Below are positions 40,961 to 48,938 of a stretch of DNA of 64,000 nt, in pieces (within the stretch, counting starts at the first letter, position 1; every line of letters starts with the position of its first letter). The notes under the pieces are model-generated. The model saw nothing but the letters and a program-made list of their open reading frames with translations. It had not been told where the DNA came from and did not search any database. The translations under genes and the position numbers were made by a program. Origin of the DNA: Sandaracinaceae bacterium (GTDB taxonomy: Bacteria; Myxococcota_A; Polyangia; Polyangiales; Sandaracinaceae). The DNA lies in NCBI GenBank assembly GCA_040218145.1, contig JAVJQK010000051.1, positions 1 to 64,000 on the forward strand. The letters are read 5' to 3'.

Positions 40961-41760
40961 CGCCCGCTCACGAGCCCGAGGCGACGGCCGAGCGCGCTGG
41001 CCGTGCGCGCGTAGAGGCGTGGCCACCGCCGGCTGAAGCCGACCGCGTGGCGCTCCCATCCCATCGCGAGCTGCGGGGAGCCCTCGAGCGTGGCGTCGAC
41101 GGCGGCGTGCGCGACCCCCTCGGGCCGCAGGGCGAGCCAGTCGGGCGCGGCCTCCAGGAAGCGCGCGAAGCCGGCCTCGTGATAGCGCGTCGCGGCGTGC
41201 AGCCCCGTCCGGACGAAGCCGGGGCAGAGTGTCGTGACCGTCACCCCGCTCGCCAGGAGCTCCACCCGCAGCGCGTCTGCGAAGCCCACCACCGCGTGCT
41301 TGGACGCGCTGTAGACGGGCATGCCCGGCGCCCCGAGGAGGCCCGCGACCGACGCCGTGAAGCAGATGCCGCCCGAGCCGGCCTCCATCATGGCGGGCGC
41401 GAAGGCCCGCGCGACGCGCATGGTGCCCAGCACGTTGACGTCGAAGACCCAGCGCACGTCGTCCTCCGGGGCCGTGAGCGCGGGGCCGACGCTCGCGACC
41501 CCGGCGTTGACGAACAGGAGCGCGGGCGGAACGTCCCAGCCCGCCACGCGGTCCGCGGCGGCGCGCACGTCTTCGGTCGATCGCACGTCGCAGGGCATCG
41601 CGGTCGCCCCGAGCCCGCGCGCGACCTGCGCGAGCCGCTCCTCGGCCACGTCCAGGAGGAGGAGCCGGGCGCCGCGTCGCGCGAGCTCGTGCGCGAGGGC
41701 TTCGCCGATGCCGGACGCCGCGCCCGTGACGACGGCCACGCGACCCTCGAGCTCACGCAT
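40957..41760 (-). CDS. SDR family oxidoreductase
   Basis: 267 residues, classical short-chain dehydrogenase. TGAASGIG (12-19) binds the NAD(P) cofactor, NAG follows strand 4, and the catalytic Ser and YSASK tetrad are in place (FTASVAGLLGAPGMPVYSAS). A Pro-Gly-x-V/x-x-T segment (LCPGFVRTGL) closes the site. An Asp at the end of strand 2 (LLLDVAEERL) suggests NAD preference. It starts within the end of the upstream SDR (8-base overlap) and its stop overlaps the ADC-like gene. Confidence 0.92.
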   Translation of the reverse strand: MRELEGRVAVVTGAASGIGEALAHELARRGARLLLLDVAEERLAQVARGLGATAMPCDVRSTEDVRAAADRVAGWDVPPALLFVNAGVASVGPALTAPEDDVRWVFDVNVLGTMRVARAFAPAMMEAGSGGICFTASVAGLLGAPGMPVYSASKHAVVGFADALRVELLASGVTVTTLCPGFVRTGLHAATRYHEAGFARFLEAAPDWLALRPEGVAHAAVDATLEGSPQLAMGWERHAVGFSRRWPRLYARTASALGRRLGLVSGR

Positions 41761-42640
41761 CGCCTGGCTCCGGGAGCGCGGGGACGCCGACGAGCTCCGA
41801 CGAGCGGGCGTAGAGGGCGTCGACGAGTCCCGCGCGGTAGGCCGCGCACGGGGCCGGGCCGCGGAGGCGCCCCAGGTAGTAGCTGCCCGACGCCGCGAGC
41901 TGCGGGAGCAGGACCAGCCGCCACACGCTCCGGGCGGCCCCGCGCGGACCGGGGAGCAAGCTCCAGAGCCACCGCAGCCAGCGCGGCGCGGCTTCGAGGT
42001 GGCCCGTGGCGGCCGGCCCCGGGTGGACCGCGTGCACGCTCACGTCCGTCCCGCGCAGGCGCGAGGCGAGGGCTCGGGTGAAGAGGATCAACGCGAGCTT
42101 CGCCTGCCCGTAGGCGCCGAGCACGGTGTAGCGGCGCGCGCGGTTCAGGTCCTTCATGTCGATGCGCGCCAGGCGCGCGGTCTCCCCGGAGACGTTGATC
42201 ACCCGCGCGCTCTCCGCGCGCTCGAGGGCGGGCAGCAGGAGATGAGTGAGCAGGAACGGCGCGAGGTAGTTCACGGCGAGGTGCGTCTCGTGCCCGTCGA
42301 CGGTCTGGCCTCGAGGCGCGCCATACACGGCGGCGTTGTTGACGAGCCGATCGAGCTTGGGCACGCAGTCGTCGATCTCCTCGGCGCACTCACGCACGGA
42401 GGCCATCGACGCGAGGTCGCACGGCACCCAGCGCACCCATGCGCCGGGCACCTCCTCCATCAGCGTGGCGCACAATCGCTCCCCCCGGTCCGCGGAGCGA
42501 ACGGGGAGGATCAGTCGGTGGCCGGCCTCGAGCAGGCGCCGGGCGACGACGCCGCCGATGCCGCCGGTGGCTCCGGTGAGGACGGTGATGGGGGAGTCGG
42601 GCTCGGCCTCCCCCATCGGCCTGAGACGAGCGCTGGACAT
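41753..42640 (-). CDS. SDR family oxidoreductase, retinol-dehydrogenase-like
   Basis: 295 residues. TGATGGIG cofactor loop, RSADRGERL after strand 2 (an Arg suggesting NADPH), NNAAVYG, the catalytic Ser (NVSGETA) and YGQAKLA. The long C-terminal region (WSLLPGPRGAARSVWRLVLL) with an N-x-YLAPFLLTHLLLP helix resembles WW-oxidoreductase or retinol dehydrogenase relatives. First gene of the three-gene operon, preceded at once by a perfect palindrome. ATG at 42640 and ATG at 42616 are both possible starts; neither has a strong ribosome site. Confidence 0.88.
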   Translation of the reverse strand: MSSARLRPMGEAEPDSPITVLTGATGGIGGVVARRLLEAGHRLILPVRSADRGERLCATLMEEVPGAWVRWVPCDLASMASVRECAEEIDDCVPKLDRLVNNAAVYGAPRGQTVDGHETHLAVNYLAPFLLTHLLLPALERAESARVINVSGETARLARIDMKDLNRARRYTVLGAYGQAKLALILFTRALASRLRGTDVSVHAVHPGPAATGHLEAAPRWLRWLWSLLPGPRGAARSVWRLVLLPQLAASGSYYLGRLRGPAPCAAYRAGLVDALYARSSELVGVPALPEPGDA

Positions 42641-42642
42641 GG

Positions 42643-42661
42643 GGTATACATGGTGTATACC
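42643..42661. promoter_or_regulatory. Palindromic operator, 8-3-8
   Basis: GGTATACA-TGG-TGTATACC is a perfect inverted repeat ending two bases before the SDR start at 42640. It lies in the 103-base gap shared with the divergent tetR gene, the usual place and size for a TetR dimer site. Confidence 0.65.
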
Positions 42662-42707
42662 TGGCCTGCGAGTCAAGCTGATCGGTTCGTTATTTGTCGT
42701 TAGATAC

Positions 42708-42724
42708 GGATACAGCGCGTATCC
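42708..42724. promoter_or_regulatory. Second palindrome next to tetR, 6-5-6
   Basis: GGATAC-AGCGC-GTATCC is a perfect inverted repeat 19 bases before the tetR ATG. Its half-sites resemble those of the 42643-42661 palindrome (GGTATAC against GGATAC), so it may be a second, autoregulatory site. Confidence 0.5.
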
Positions 42725-42743
42725 AGGGGTGAACGAGAGAGGG

Positions 42744-43361
42744 ATGCGACGACTGGAAGAGAGTCTCGGACGGGCCGGCGTCTTGCGGGCCGCGATGCAG
42801 GTGTTCGCGGCGAAGGGCGTCAAGGAGACCCGCGTCCAGGACCTGCTCGAGGCCGCCCACATCGCGCGTCGCACCTTCTACAAGTACTTCACCGGAAAGG
42901 AAGACGTGTTGCGCGCGCTCTACGAGCACGTGACGCGCGAGCTGCTCTCCGCGCTCGAGCCCGACCCGGACGCGGCGGACCCTCTCGCGGCCGCTCGCGC
43001 GGTGCTCGACGGCTACCTGCAGTTCCACGTCGAGAACCCGCGCATCACGCGCTTGCTGGTGGGGGAGGCGCTGCGCGAGGACTCACCGCTCGCGCCGATC
43101 CGGCTCCGCTTCCGCGAACAGCTCGTCACGGCGCTCTCCGCCGCGTTCGAGCAGGCCACGGGGCGCGTCCTGGATCCCTACCTCTTCATCGCGCTGATCT
43201 CCGGCCTGGAGGGCGTCTCGCTCGCGCTCCTCCGACAGAAGCCCGACGCCGCGGAGGTCGGGCGCGCCCGCGCCGCCCTCGAGGGCCTCTTGACCGCGAC
43301 CCTCGCGCACGCCTCGCTCATGCCCGGCGCGCGCTCCGATTCGGGAGAAACGACACCATGA
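42744..43361 (+). CDS. TetR family transcriptional regulator
   Basis: 205 residues. The N-terminal helix-turn-helix reads AAMQVFAAKGVKETRVQDLL then HIARRTFYKYFTGKEDVLRA, the standard TetR pattern. The C-terminal ligand domain (LQFHVENPRITRLLVGEALR) is helical and variable. It is divergent from the SDR-SDR-ADC operon across two palindromes, so it probably represses that operon and itself until a ligand binds. A GTG at 42729 is an alternative start; GAGAG before the ATG at 42744 favours the latter. The stop overlaps the next gene in ATGA. Confidence 0.92.
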   Translation: MRRLEESLGRAGVLRAAMQVFAAKGVKETRVQDLLEAAHIARRTFYKYFTGKEDVLRALYEHVTRELLSALEPDPDAADPLAAARAVLDGYLQFHVENPRITRLLVGEALREDSPLAPIRLRFREQLVTALSAAFEQATGRVLDPYLFIALISGLEGVSLALLRQKPDAAEVGRARAALEGLLTATLAHASLMPGARSDSGETTP

Positions 43362-44179
43362 AACGCTCCGTCTTTGCCTGCGCCGCGCTCCTCTCGCTGA
43401 GCGCCTGCGCCTCCGACGTCGATCCAGGCCCCGGAGGGGGATCGGCCGCGCCCCCCACGCCGTGCATGGGCGACGACTGTCCTCTGGATCGGCGGTGCGT
43501 GAACGGGGTCTGCGTCGGGGACGCCGCGTCGACTCCCTCCGGCGATGTGCGCGCCGCGGTGGCCGAGGCGGCGCGGAGAGGGTGCGCGCGCCTGCAGTCC
43601 GACTGCGCCCACCTCTGCGAGGGGCCCTTCGCCCGCTGTCACCCGACGCTGGAGGCGTGCGTGGCCGAAGAGACCTCGGAGTACCTCGACGACTACGCGT
43701 CCCCGGTGGTCGACCCCGTCCTGGCGGCGCAGTGCGCGGCGCAGATCGAAGCGGCTCCCTGCTCCGACCTGACCCCGGACACGCTGGAGTGTGAGTACGC
43801 GGTCGTGGAGACCTGCGCCTCTTCGGAGGACGATCCCTTCGGCCTGAACCACTCCCCCTTCACGCCTGCGCCGCTCGAGCTCGACCAGACGCATGTCCTC
43901 CGCCTCTGCACGGAGGCGCCGGAGTTCTACGCCGTCGAGCTGGAGGCGGGGGAGCGCCTCTCGGTCACCGGGGTCGAGGAGCACGACGAGCGGGTGGGGC
44001 TCGAGCTCTGGCGGCTGATCGCGACGCGCACGGGGGAAGCGATGCTCGAGGACATGAGCGGCTACTTCGACGCGGATGGGGATCTCACCGCGCCCGTGCC
44101 GGAGGCGGGCACGTACCTCCTCGAGGTCGACGCCAGCTCTCGCTCGGGGGACTTCGCGCTCCGGATCGCGCGCGAATGA
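43358..44179 (+). CDS. Cys-containing lipoprotein coupled to tetR
   Basis: 273 residues, lipobox LSLSAC. A short Gly/Pro spacer and a CMGDDCPLDRRCVNGVC knot are followed by a helical region with paired cysteines (RRGCARLQSDCAHLCEGPFA). A C-terminal beta domain (YAVELEAGERLSVTGVEEHD, AGTYLLEVDASSRSGDFALR) resembles a pre-peptidase C-terminal module. Function unknown. The ATGA overlap with tetR couples their translation, an unusual pairing of a regulator with an envelope protein. Confidence 0.75.
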   Translation: MKRSVFACAALLSLSACASDVDPGPGGGSAAPPTPCMGDDCPLDRRCVNGVCVGDAASTPSGDVRAAVAEAARRGCARLQSDCAHLCEGPFARCHPTLEACVAEETSEYLDDYASPVVDPVLAAQCAAQIEAAPCSDLTPDTLECEYAVVETCASSEDDPFGLNHSPFTPAPLELDQTHVLRLCTEAPEFYAVELEAGERLSVTGVEEHDERVGLELWRLIATRTGEAMLEDMSGYFDADGDLTAPVPEAGTYLLEVDASSRSGDFALRIARE

Positions 44180-44186
44180 CCGGCGC

Positions 44187-45941
44187 TCACCGTGACCAGG
44201 AGGCGGGGAACGTGCGGCGCCGGACGCTGACCGCTTCGAGCTCGCGGGGCGCGGCTGGCAGCGCGACGCGCTCGCCCTCCGCGATCGAGCGCCGCGGCAG
44301 GGGGCCGGACTCGAGGGTGAGGTCGACCTCGCCCCACGCTCGGGTCGCCACGAGCGCGCCGTCTCGCCAGAGGAACCACGCCTCGCCCGAGTCGTCGACG
44401 TAGGCGTCTCCGGCCCGCCGCAGGACCGCGCGGCGTCGACTCCAGACGTCGAACGTCGCTGGCGGATCGAGCTGCCCGCTCTGGTCGGCGTAGGCGAACA
44501 CGAAGCCGGGTGGCCCGACGACGAGCACGTCTCCCGCGCCCTCCTGGCGGCGGAGGTAGTCGGCGGGGGCGTGGGTCGCGACGCCGATCATCTGCGCGTC
44601 CGTGAAGAGGTGGACGGGCGGGTGAGAGAGGTGGAAGAAGTCCATGAACTCGTCTTGCACGAGCCCCTCGTTGGGCGAAGGCGGGGTGAGCGCCACGAAG
44701 TGTCCGGTCCAGAAGGCCCGGCGCGGCGGGCGCGTCTCCTCCTGGATGAAGCGGAGAAAGTCGGGCTGGGTGTCCGCGTAGAAGAAGGGGTGGGTGTCGC
44801 GTCGCGCCTGGACGAAGGCCGGCCAGGTGGCGAGGGCGACGATGGAGGCGCCGACCACCGGGAGGAGTCGACGCGCGCGGAGGCGTGACCAGACGAGCGC
44901 GTACAGCCAGCGGGCGCCGATCATCGCGAAGTAGGCGAGGGCCGGGAGCGCCGGCCAGAGATAGCGCGCCTCGTTGTGTCCGACGCGGAAGCTGATGAGG
45001 GCCGTGAAGCCGAGCATCCACAGCAGGGCGGGCAGGTCGCGCCGCCAGTCTCGACGGAGGCCGACCGGGACACCGACGAGGGCGAGCGCGACGGTGATGG
45101 GGGAGACGGTCGCGAGGAGCATCGGCCCGTAGTCCCACTGGGTCTCGCCGGGCATCGGCTCGACCATCGCGCTCGCGCCGCCGATGAGCGCCTGGAAGGC
45201 CTCGAGGGTGAAGGGCTCCCCGTCGACCTCGCGGAAGACGGCGGCGAGGAAGAGCCAGAAGACGACGGCGGCGACCACGCCCGCCGCGAGGGCCCCGGCG
45301 ATGCGGCGGAGGCGGAGCCTTCGCTCGAGGGGGATCCGCACGAGCTCGGCCGCGATGAACGCGAACGGGAGCGCGCCCAGCGAGTACTTCGTGAGCATGC
45401 CGCCCGCGACGGCCAGGCCGAACAGCAGCCAGTGTCGCGGCTCGCCGCGTGCGCTCGTGGCGCGAGCCCAGGCGAAGAAAGAGAGGGCCACCCAGCCCGC
45501 GGTGGCGATGTCGACGAGGAGGAAGGGCGCGTAGCGGATGAAGAGGCGGGTGCTGCACAGGAGCAAGACGCCAAGCAGGGCCCAGCCGGCGCCGGCGCGC
45601 TCTCGCATCCAGAGCCACGCCGCGAGGAGCGCGAGCGCCGCCATCGCCCAGCCGAGCAGGTGAGGGAGGATCCACCGGACGGGATCGCCGGCGTCCTCGG
45701 CGTCGACGATGGCCGAGACGATGGGGCGCGCGAGCACCGGGACGAGCGGCGCGTGCACGCGGTAGTAGGCCGCGCTCTCGTCGCCGTTCAGCCGACGCGC
45801 GTCGTTCATGTAGTCGAAGCTGTCGTAGTAGTGGAGGCGAACCTGCACCGCCTGGTGGAGCGTGAAGCCGAGCGCGAGGGCCACGCCTGCGGCCGCGAGC
45901 CACGCCGGAAGACGCCGGGCCAGCTGGGGTTCGCCTCCCAT
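44187..45941 (-). CDS. GT-C (family 39-like) membrane glycosyltransferase
   Basis: 584 residues. About ten transmembrane helices, with the first periplasmic loop YYDSFDYMNDARRLNGDES carrying the acidic motif of polyprenol-sugar-dependent GT-C enzymes. LLVDIATAGWVALSFFAWAR and WALLFGLAVAGG-like helices match the ArnT/PMT_2 group. A soluble C-terminal domain of about 180 residues follows (YADTQPDFLRFIQEETRPPR and onward). It probably transfers a sugar from a lipid carrier to an envelope acceptor. TATGCT (45956-45951, minus) lies 9 bases before the ATG. It diverges from the FetA-like gene across 40 bases. Confidence 0.82.
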   Translation of the reverse strand: MGGEPQLARRLPAWLAAAGVALALGFTLHQAVQVRLHYYDSFDYMNDARRLNGDESAAYYRVHAPLVPVLARPIVSAIVDAEDAGDPVRWILPHLLGWAMAALALLAAWLWMRERAGAGWALLGVLLLCSTRLFIRYAPFLLVDIATAGWVALSFFAWARATSARGEPRHWLLFGLAVAGGMLTKYSLGALPFAFIAAELVRIPLERRLRLRRIAGALAAGVVAAVVFWLFLAAVFREVDGEPFTLEAFQALIGGASAMVEPMPGETQWDYGPMLLATVSPITVALALVGVPVGLRRDWRRDLPALLWMLGFTALISFRVGHNEARYLWPALPALAYFAMIGARWLYALVWSRLRARRLLPVVGASIVALATWPAFVQARRDTHPFFYADTQPDFLRFIQEETRPPRRAFWTGHFVALTPPSPNEGLVQDEFMDFFHLSHPPVHLFTDAQMIGVATHAPADYLRRQEGAGDVLVVGPPGFVFAYADQSGQLDPPATFDVWSRRRAVLRRAGDAYVDDSGEAWFLWRDGALVATRAWGEVDLTLESGPLPRRSIAEGERVALPAAPRELEAVSVRRRTFPASWSR

Positions 45942-45981
45942 GGGCGGCGCAGCATAGCGCGGCGGCGTAGGATCGCGCGGC

Positions 45982-46599
45982 GTGACCTTCTCGGTGACGG
46001 ATCTGGTGGTCGGCCGCGGTGACGCGGCGCTCGTGCGGGGCCTCTCCTTCTCGCTCGATCGGGGTGAGCGCGTCGCGCTGGTGGGGCCATCGGGAGTCGG
46101 AAAGACCACGGCGCTCCGTGCGATGGCCTGGCTCGACGATCCTCTCGGTGGCTCGCTCGAGCTCGACGGACAGACGCCCCTGTCGATGGGCGCGCCAGCC
46201 TGGCGACGGCGGGTGCTGCTCGTGGCCCAGCGCGCGACCTTCTTCGGCGGGTGCGTGCGCGAGGAGCTGGCGCGGCCGTTCGGCTATCGATCGGCGACCG
46301 GGGCGTTCGACGCGGACGCGGCGCGCTCGCAGCTCGACGCGCTGGGGCTGGCGCACAAATGGGACGCGCCGTGCGAGCAGCTCTCGGAGGGTGAGCGGCA
46401 GCGGGTCGCCCTGGCGCGGGCGCTCCTGCTCGAGCCGGCGGTGCTCCTGCTGGACGAGCCGACCTCGGCGCTGGATGAGGCATCGGCGGAGAGGGTCGAG
46501 GCGCAGCTCACCGATCGCACCTTCGTGATCGTGAGTCACCAGGCGGCCCAGCGGGAGCGGCTGCGCGCGCGTCCGATCGTGCTGGAGCCGCATGCCTGA
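45982..46599 (+). CDS. fetA: ABC transporter ATP-binding protein (FetA/YbbL-like)
   Basis: 205 residues, a minimal ATPase subunit. Walker A GPSGVGKTT, Q-loop LLVAQRATFFGG, signature LSEGERQRVALARA, Walker B VLLLDEPTSALD, H-loop VSH. Paired with a UPF0014 permease that overlaps its end by 8 bases, as in the E. coli FetAB iron exporter. A role in metal export is inferred from that pairing. It starts with GTG, with TAGGAT 8 bases upstream and no ribosome site. Confidence 0.85.
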   Translation: MTFSVTDLVVGRGDAALVRGLSFSLDRGERVALVGPSGVGKTTALRAMAWLDDPLGGSLELDGQTPLSMGAPAWRRRVLLVAQRATFFGGCVREELARPFGYRSATGAFDADAARSQLDALGLAHKWDAPCEQLSEGERQRVALARALLLEPAVLLLDEPTSALDEASAERVEAQLTDRTFVIVSHQAAQRERLRARPIVLEPHA

Positions 46600-47389
46600 C
46601 GGGGCGATCGCGATCGACGCGTGGCACCTCGCGCTCAGCGCGGGCTTCGTCGTCCTGGCCGGAGCGGTGAGCCTGGGGCTGCGGCTCGGGCTGGAGGGCA
46701 AGCTGGCGCTCGCGAGCGCGCGCACCGTCGGCCAGCTCCTGCTCGTGGGCTACGTGCTCGGCTGGGTCTTCGAGCTCGAGGAGCCGTTCGTCGTGCTCGT
46801 GCTCTTGACCTTGATGATCGCGGCCGCGGCGCGCGCGGCGGTCCAGCGCTCGACCCGGCGGATCCCCGGGGTGGGCCTGATGGCCTTCTCCATGCTCGCG
46901 CTGACGGGGCTCGCGACGACCCTGGGCGCGACCGAGGTCGTGATCGGCGTCGAGCCGTGGTGGCGTCCCCGGTACGTCGTGCCCTTGCTCGGCATGGTGC
47001 TCGGCAACGGCCTGACGGGCATGTCGCTCTGCCTGGACGAGCTCTTGTCCAGCCTCGACGAGCAGCGCGCGCGGGTCGAGACCGAGCTCTCGCTCGGGGC
47101 CACGCGATGGGAGGCGGCGCGCGCTCCACTCCGCGAGTCGATCCGCCGCGGCATGATCCCGATCCTCAACAGCATGATGGTCGTCGGCGTCGTCTCCCTG
47201 CCCGGCATGATGACCGGCCAGATCCTCGAGGGCGCCGATCCCCTCATGGCCGTGCGCTACCAGATCGTGATCATGTTCATGCTCGCCGGCGCGACCAGCT
47301 TCGGTTGCATGCTGCTCGCCTTGCTCGTCTACCGCCGCCTCTTCAACCCCCGCCACCAGCTCCGCGCCGAGCTCATTACCCGCAGCTGA
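46592..47389 (+). CDS. fetB: UPF0014 family ABC permease (FetB/YbbM-like)
   Basis: 265 residues with about seven transmembrane helices. The family's conserved loop is LGNGLTGMSLCLDELLSSLD, then ETELSLGATRWEAARAPLRE and RGMIPILNSMMVVGVVSLPG with MMTGQILEGADP, all typical of FetB. It forms an exporter with the ATPase encoded just upstream. The ATG lies inside the end of fetA, indicating translational coupling. Confidence 0.93.
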   Translation: MPDGAIAIDAWHLALSAGFVVLAGAVSLGLRLGLEGKLALASARTVGQLLLVGYVLGWVFELEEPFVVLVLLTLMIAAAARAAVQRSTRRIPGVGLMAFSMLALTGLATTLGATEVVIGVEPWWRPRYVVPLLGMVLGNGLTGMSLCLDELLSSLDEQRARVETELSLGATRWEAARAPLRESIRRGMIPILNSMMVVGVVSLPGMMTGQILEGADPLMAVRYQIVIMFMLAGATSFGCMLLALLVYRRLFNPRHQLRAELITRS

Positions 47390-47410
47390 GGTCGCCCGCT
47401 TCAGGACTGA

Positions 47411-47496
47411 GGGACGGTGTTTACTTGTGACCGTAATCTTTGCGTATCCACGTCTGTGGGTATGCAAGAAGTCCGGTCACAAGTAAACACCGTCCC
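47411..47496. repeat. 86-base REP-like inverted repeat with perfect 23-base arms
   Basis: GGGACGGTGTTTACTTGTGA plus CCG (47411-47433) is the exact reverse complement of 47474-47496. Inside it a second, imperfect stem pairs CTTTGCGTATCCAC (47438-47451) with GTGGGTATGCAAG (47455-47467). The whole could fold as a long hairpin in DNA or RNA. It lies 21 bases after fetB and 18 bases before the stop of the convergent PP2C-like gene, so it could also terminate both transcripts. Confidence 0.85.
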
Positions 47497-47514
47497 CTGG
47501 TCTCGGGGGAGGGG

Positions 47515-48159
47515 TTACCGGATGCGGACGACGATGGCCGCCGCGCCGACGCCGGCTTTGGCGGCGGGCTCGGTCAAGAGGCTCGCGAGGACGCTGGGCT
47601 GGGTCTGGGGATCGGCGCCCAGGACGCTCATGGCCTTCGCGATGGAGCTCATGCTGAAGGCGGTGAGGGAGCCGGCGAGGATGAGGTCGCCGGGGTGGAC
47701 CTCGGTGGAGCAGACGCTGGGGCGCGCTCTCAGCAGGCCCGACTTCTCCTCGTCCTCGCGCGCGGTCAGGCGCTTGGGCTGGCCGTTCCGCTGCACGTAG
47801 ACGCGGCCTGGGCCGACGCTGATGACGTGGAGCTGGCCCGCCGACAGGAGCACGCCCACGAGCGTGGCGTCCGGGAGGAGACGCTCGACGAGCTGGTCGC
47901 AGCGATCGGCGAGGGCGTCGCGCGCGGCAGCCACGGCGTCTCCGAGGCGCGCTTGCCCGTCGCTCTCGTCGTCGTCGCTCAGGTGCGCCTCGAAGCCGTC
48001 GAGCGCCGACTGGGTCGCAAGGCTCCAGGTGCGCGGCAGCCCGAGGCCGGTGCTCACCGCGAAGGCGCGGCCTCCCTGCAGGCGGCGCGCGGCGTGGCGG
48101 CTGAGCTGCCCCCCGCGAATGTCCGCCCGGGTGACGCTGATGTGCGCTTCGGTCCTCAC
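47515..48159 (-). CDS. PP2C-like protein, catalytic residues not evident
   Basis: 214 residues, GTG start. The order of elements recalls bacterial PP2C phosphatases: an N-terminal strand with ISVTRADIRGGQLS, a middle helix rich in charged residues, then VGVLLSAGQLHVISVGPGRV with YVQRNGQPKRLT, where active enzymes have the NVGDSRxYLxRxGxLxxLT element. The segment HPGDLILAGSLTAFS matches the L-x-x-GDxLLLxSDGL position. The Asp of GDS and of SDG are both missing. It may be a pseudophosphatase. Last gene of an ABC operon, overlapping the permease stop in GTGA. Confidence 0.55.
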   Translation of the reverse strand: MRTEAHISVTRADIRGGQLSRHAARRLQGGRAFAVSTGLGLPRTWSLATQSALDGFEAHLSDDDESDGQARLGDAVAAARDALADRCDQLVERLLPDATLVGVLLSAGQLHVISVGPGRVYVQRNGQPKRLTAREDEEKSGLLRARPSVCSTEVHPGDLILAGSLTAFSMSSIAKAMSVLGADPQTQPSVLASLLTEPAAKAGVGAAAIVVRIR

Positions 48160-48938
48160 GCCTTGCCGTAGCGTAGCTCGCTCAGCTGCACCCAGAGAAC
48201 CCCGAACGTGGTGAAGAGCAGCCCGACCGCCGCGACGACGAGGCCGCAGATCCACAGCTCCACGTCGGGCACGATCTCGGCGAAGAACCCGCCGCGCTCG
48301 ATGCCGGCCAGCTCCTGCGCGAAGTGGCTCATCGACGCGAAGCGCACCGCGCCCGGCATCAGGCCGAGGAAGAACTCCACGAAGCCGAGCCAGATCACGC
48401 TCACCATGCCGCCCGCCTCCGGCACCAGAGAGCCCCAGAAGAGGCAGATGCCGCAGTAGGTGACGACCAGCAAGCTCGCCGCTCCGCCCGCGCGCGCGGT
48501 GTCGCCGAGCTGCTCGATCATCTGGGTGGGCGCGGTCGCGAAGCTCACCACGTGCATCAGGAGCAGCGCGGCCCACAGCACCGCGATCGACGCCGCGGCC
48601 GCGACGAGGAACTTGCCGAGGGCGATCGCGCCTCGGTTGACCGGGCGCATGGTCAGGAAGTGCAAGGTCCGCCCCTCGACCTCCTCGCCGATCACGCCCG
48701 ACGCGAAGAGGATGGGGAGGAGGAAGACGAGCAAGCGGAAGAAGCCCCACTTGATGCCGCCACGGACGACGTCGACCGCGATGGCGTCGCTCTCGAGCAG
48801 CGCGACCACGGCCGGGAAGAGCACGACGACGAAGGCGGCCACCGCGGCGACCCGGAGCTTGCGGCCCCGGATCACGCGCTTGGCCGAGAGGCGCGCGATG
48901 GCCATCGTCGAGCTGACGATCGAGGGCGGGGCGATCAC
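48156..48938 (-). CDS. ABC-2 type permease
   Basis: 260 residues with six transmembrane helices. GVIGEEVEGRTLHFLTMRPV followed by NRGAIALGKFLVAA is the conserved ABC-2 cytoplasmic loop. The last helix pair ends with LRYGKA. Start GTG at 48938 overlaps the ATPase stop in GTGA; an internal ATG at 48903 (MAIARLSAKR) is possible but would lose the coupling. Third gene of the operon; with the other permease it would form a heterodimeric channel. Confidence 0.85.
   Translation of the reverse strand: MIAPPSIVSSTMAIARLSAKRVIRGRKLRVAAVAAFVVVLFPAVVALLESDAIAVDVVRGGIKWGFFRLLVFLLPILFASGVIGEEVEGRTLHFLTMRPVNRGAIALGKFLVAAAASIAVLWAALLLMHVVSFATAPTQMIEQLGDTARAGGAASLLVVTYCGICLFWGSLVPEAGGMVSVIWLGFVEFFLGLMPGAVRFASMSHFAQELAGIERGGFFAEIVPDVELWICGLVVAAVGLLFTTFGVLWVQLSELRYGKA

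Noticed and set aside
47417-47800. Plus-strand frame starting inside the 86-base palindrome
   Set aside because: It runs through a palindrome and is antisense to the PP2C-like gene; no coding evidence.
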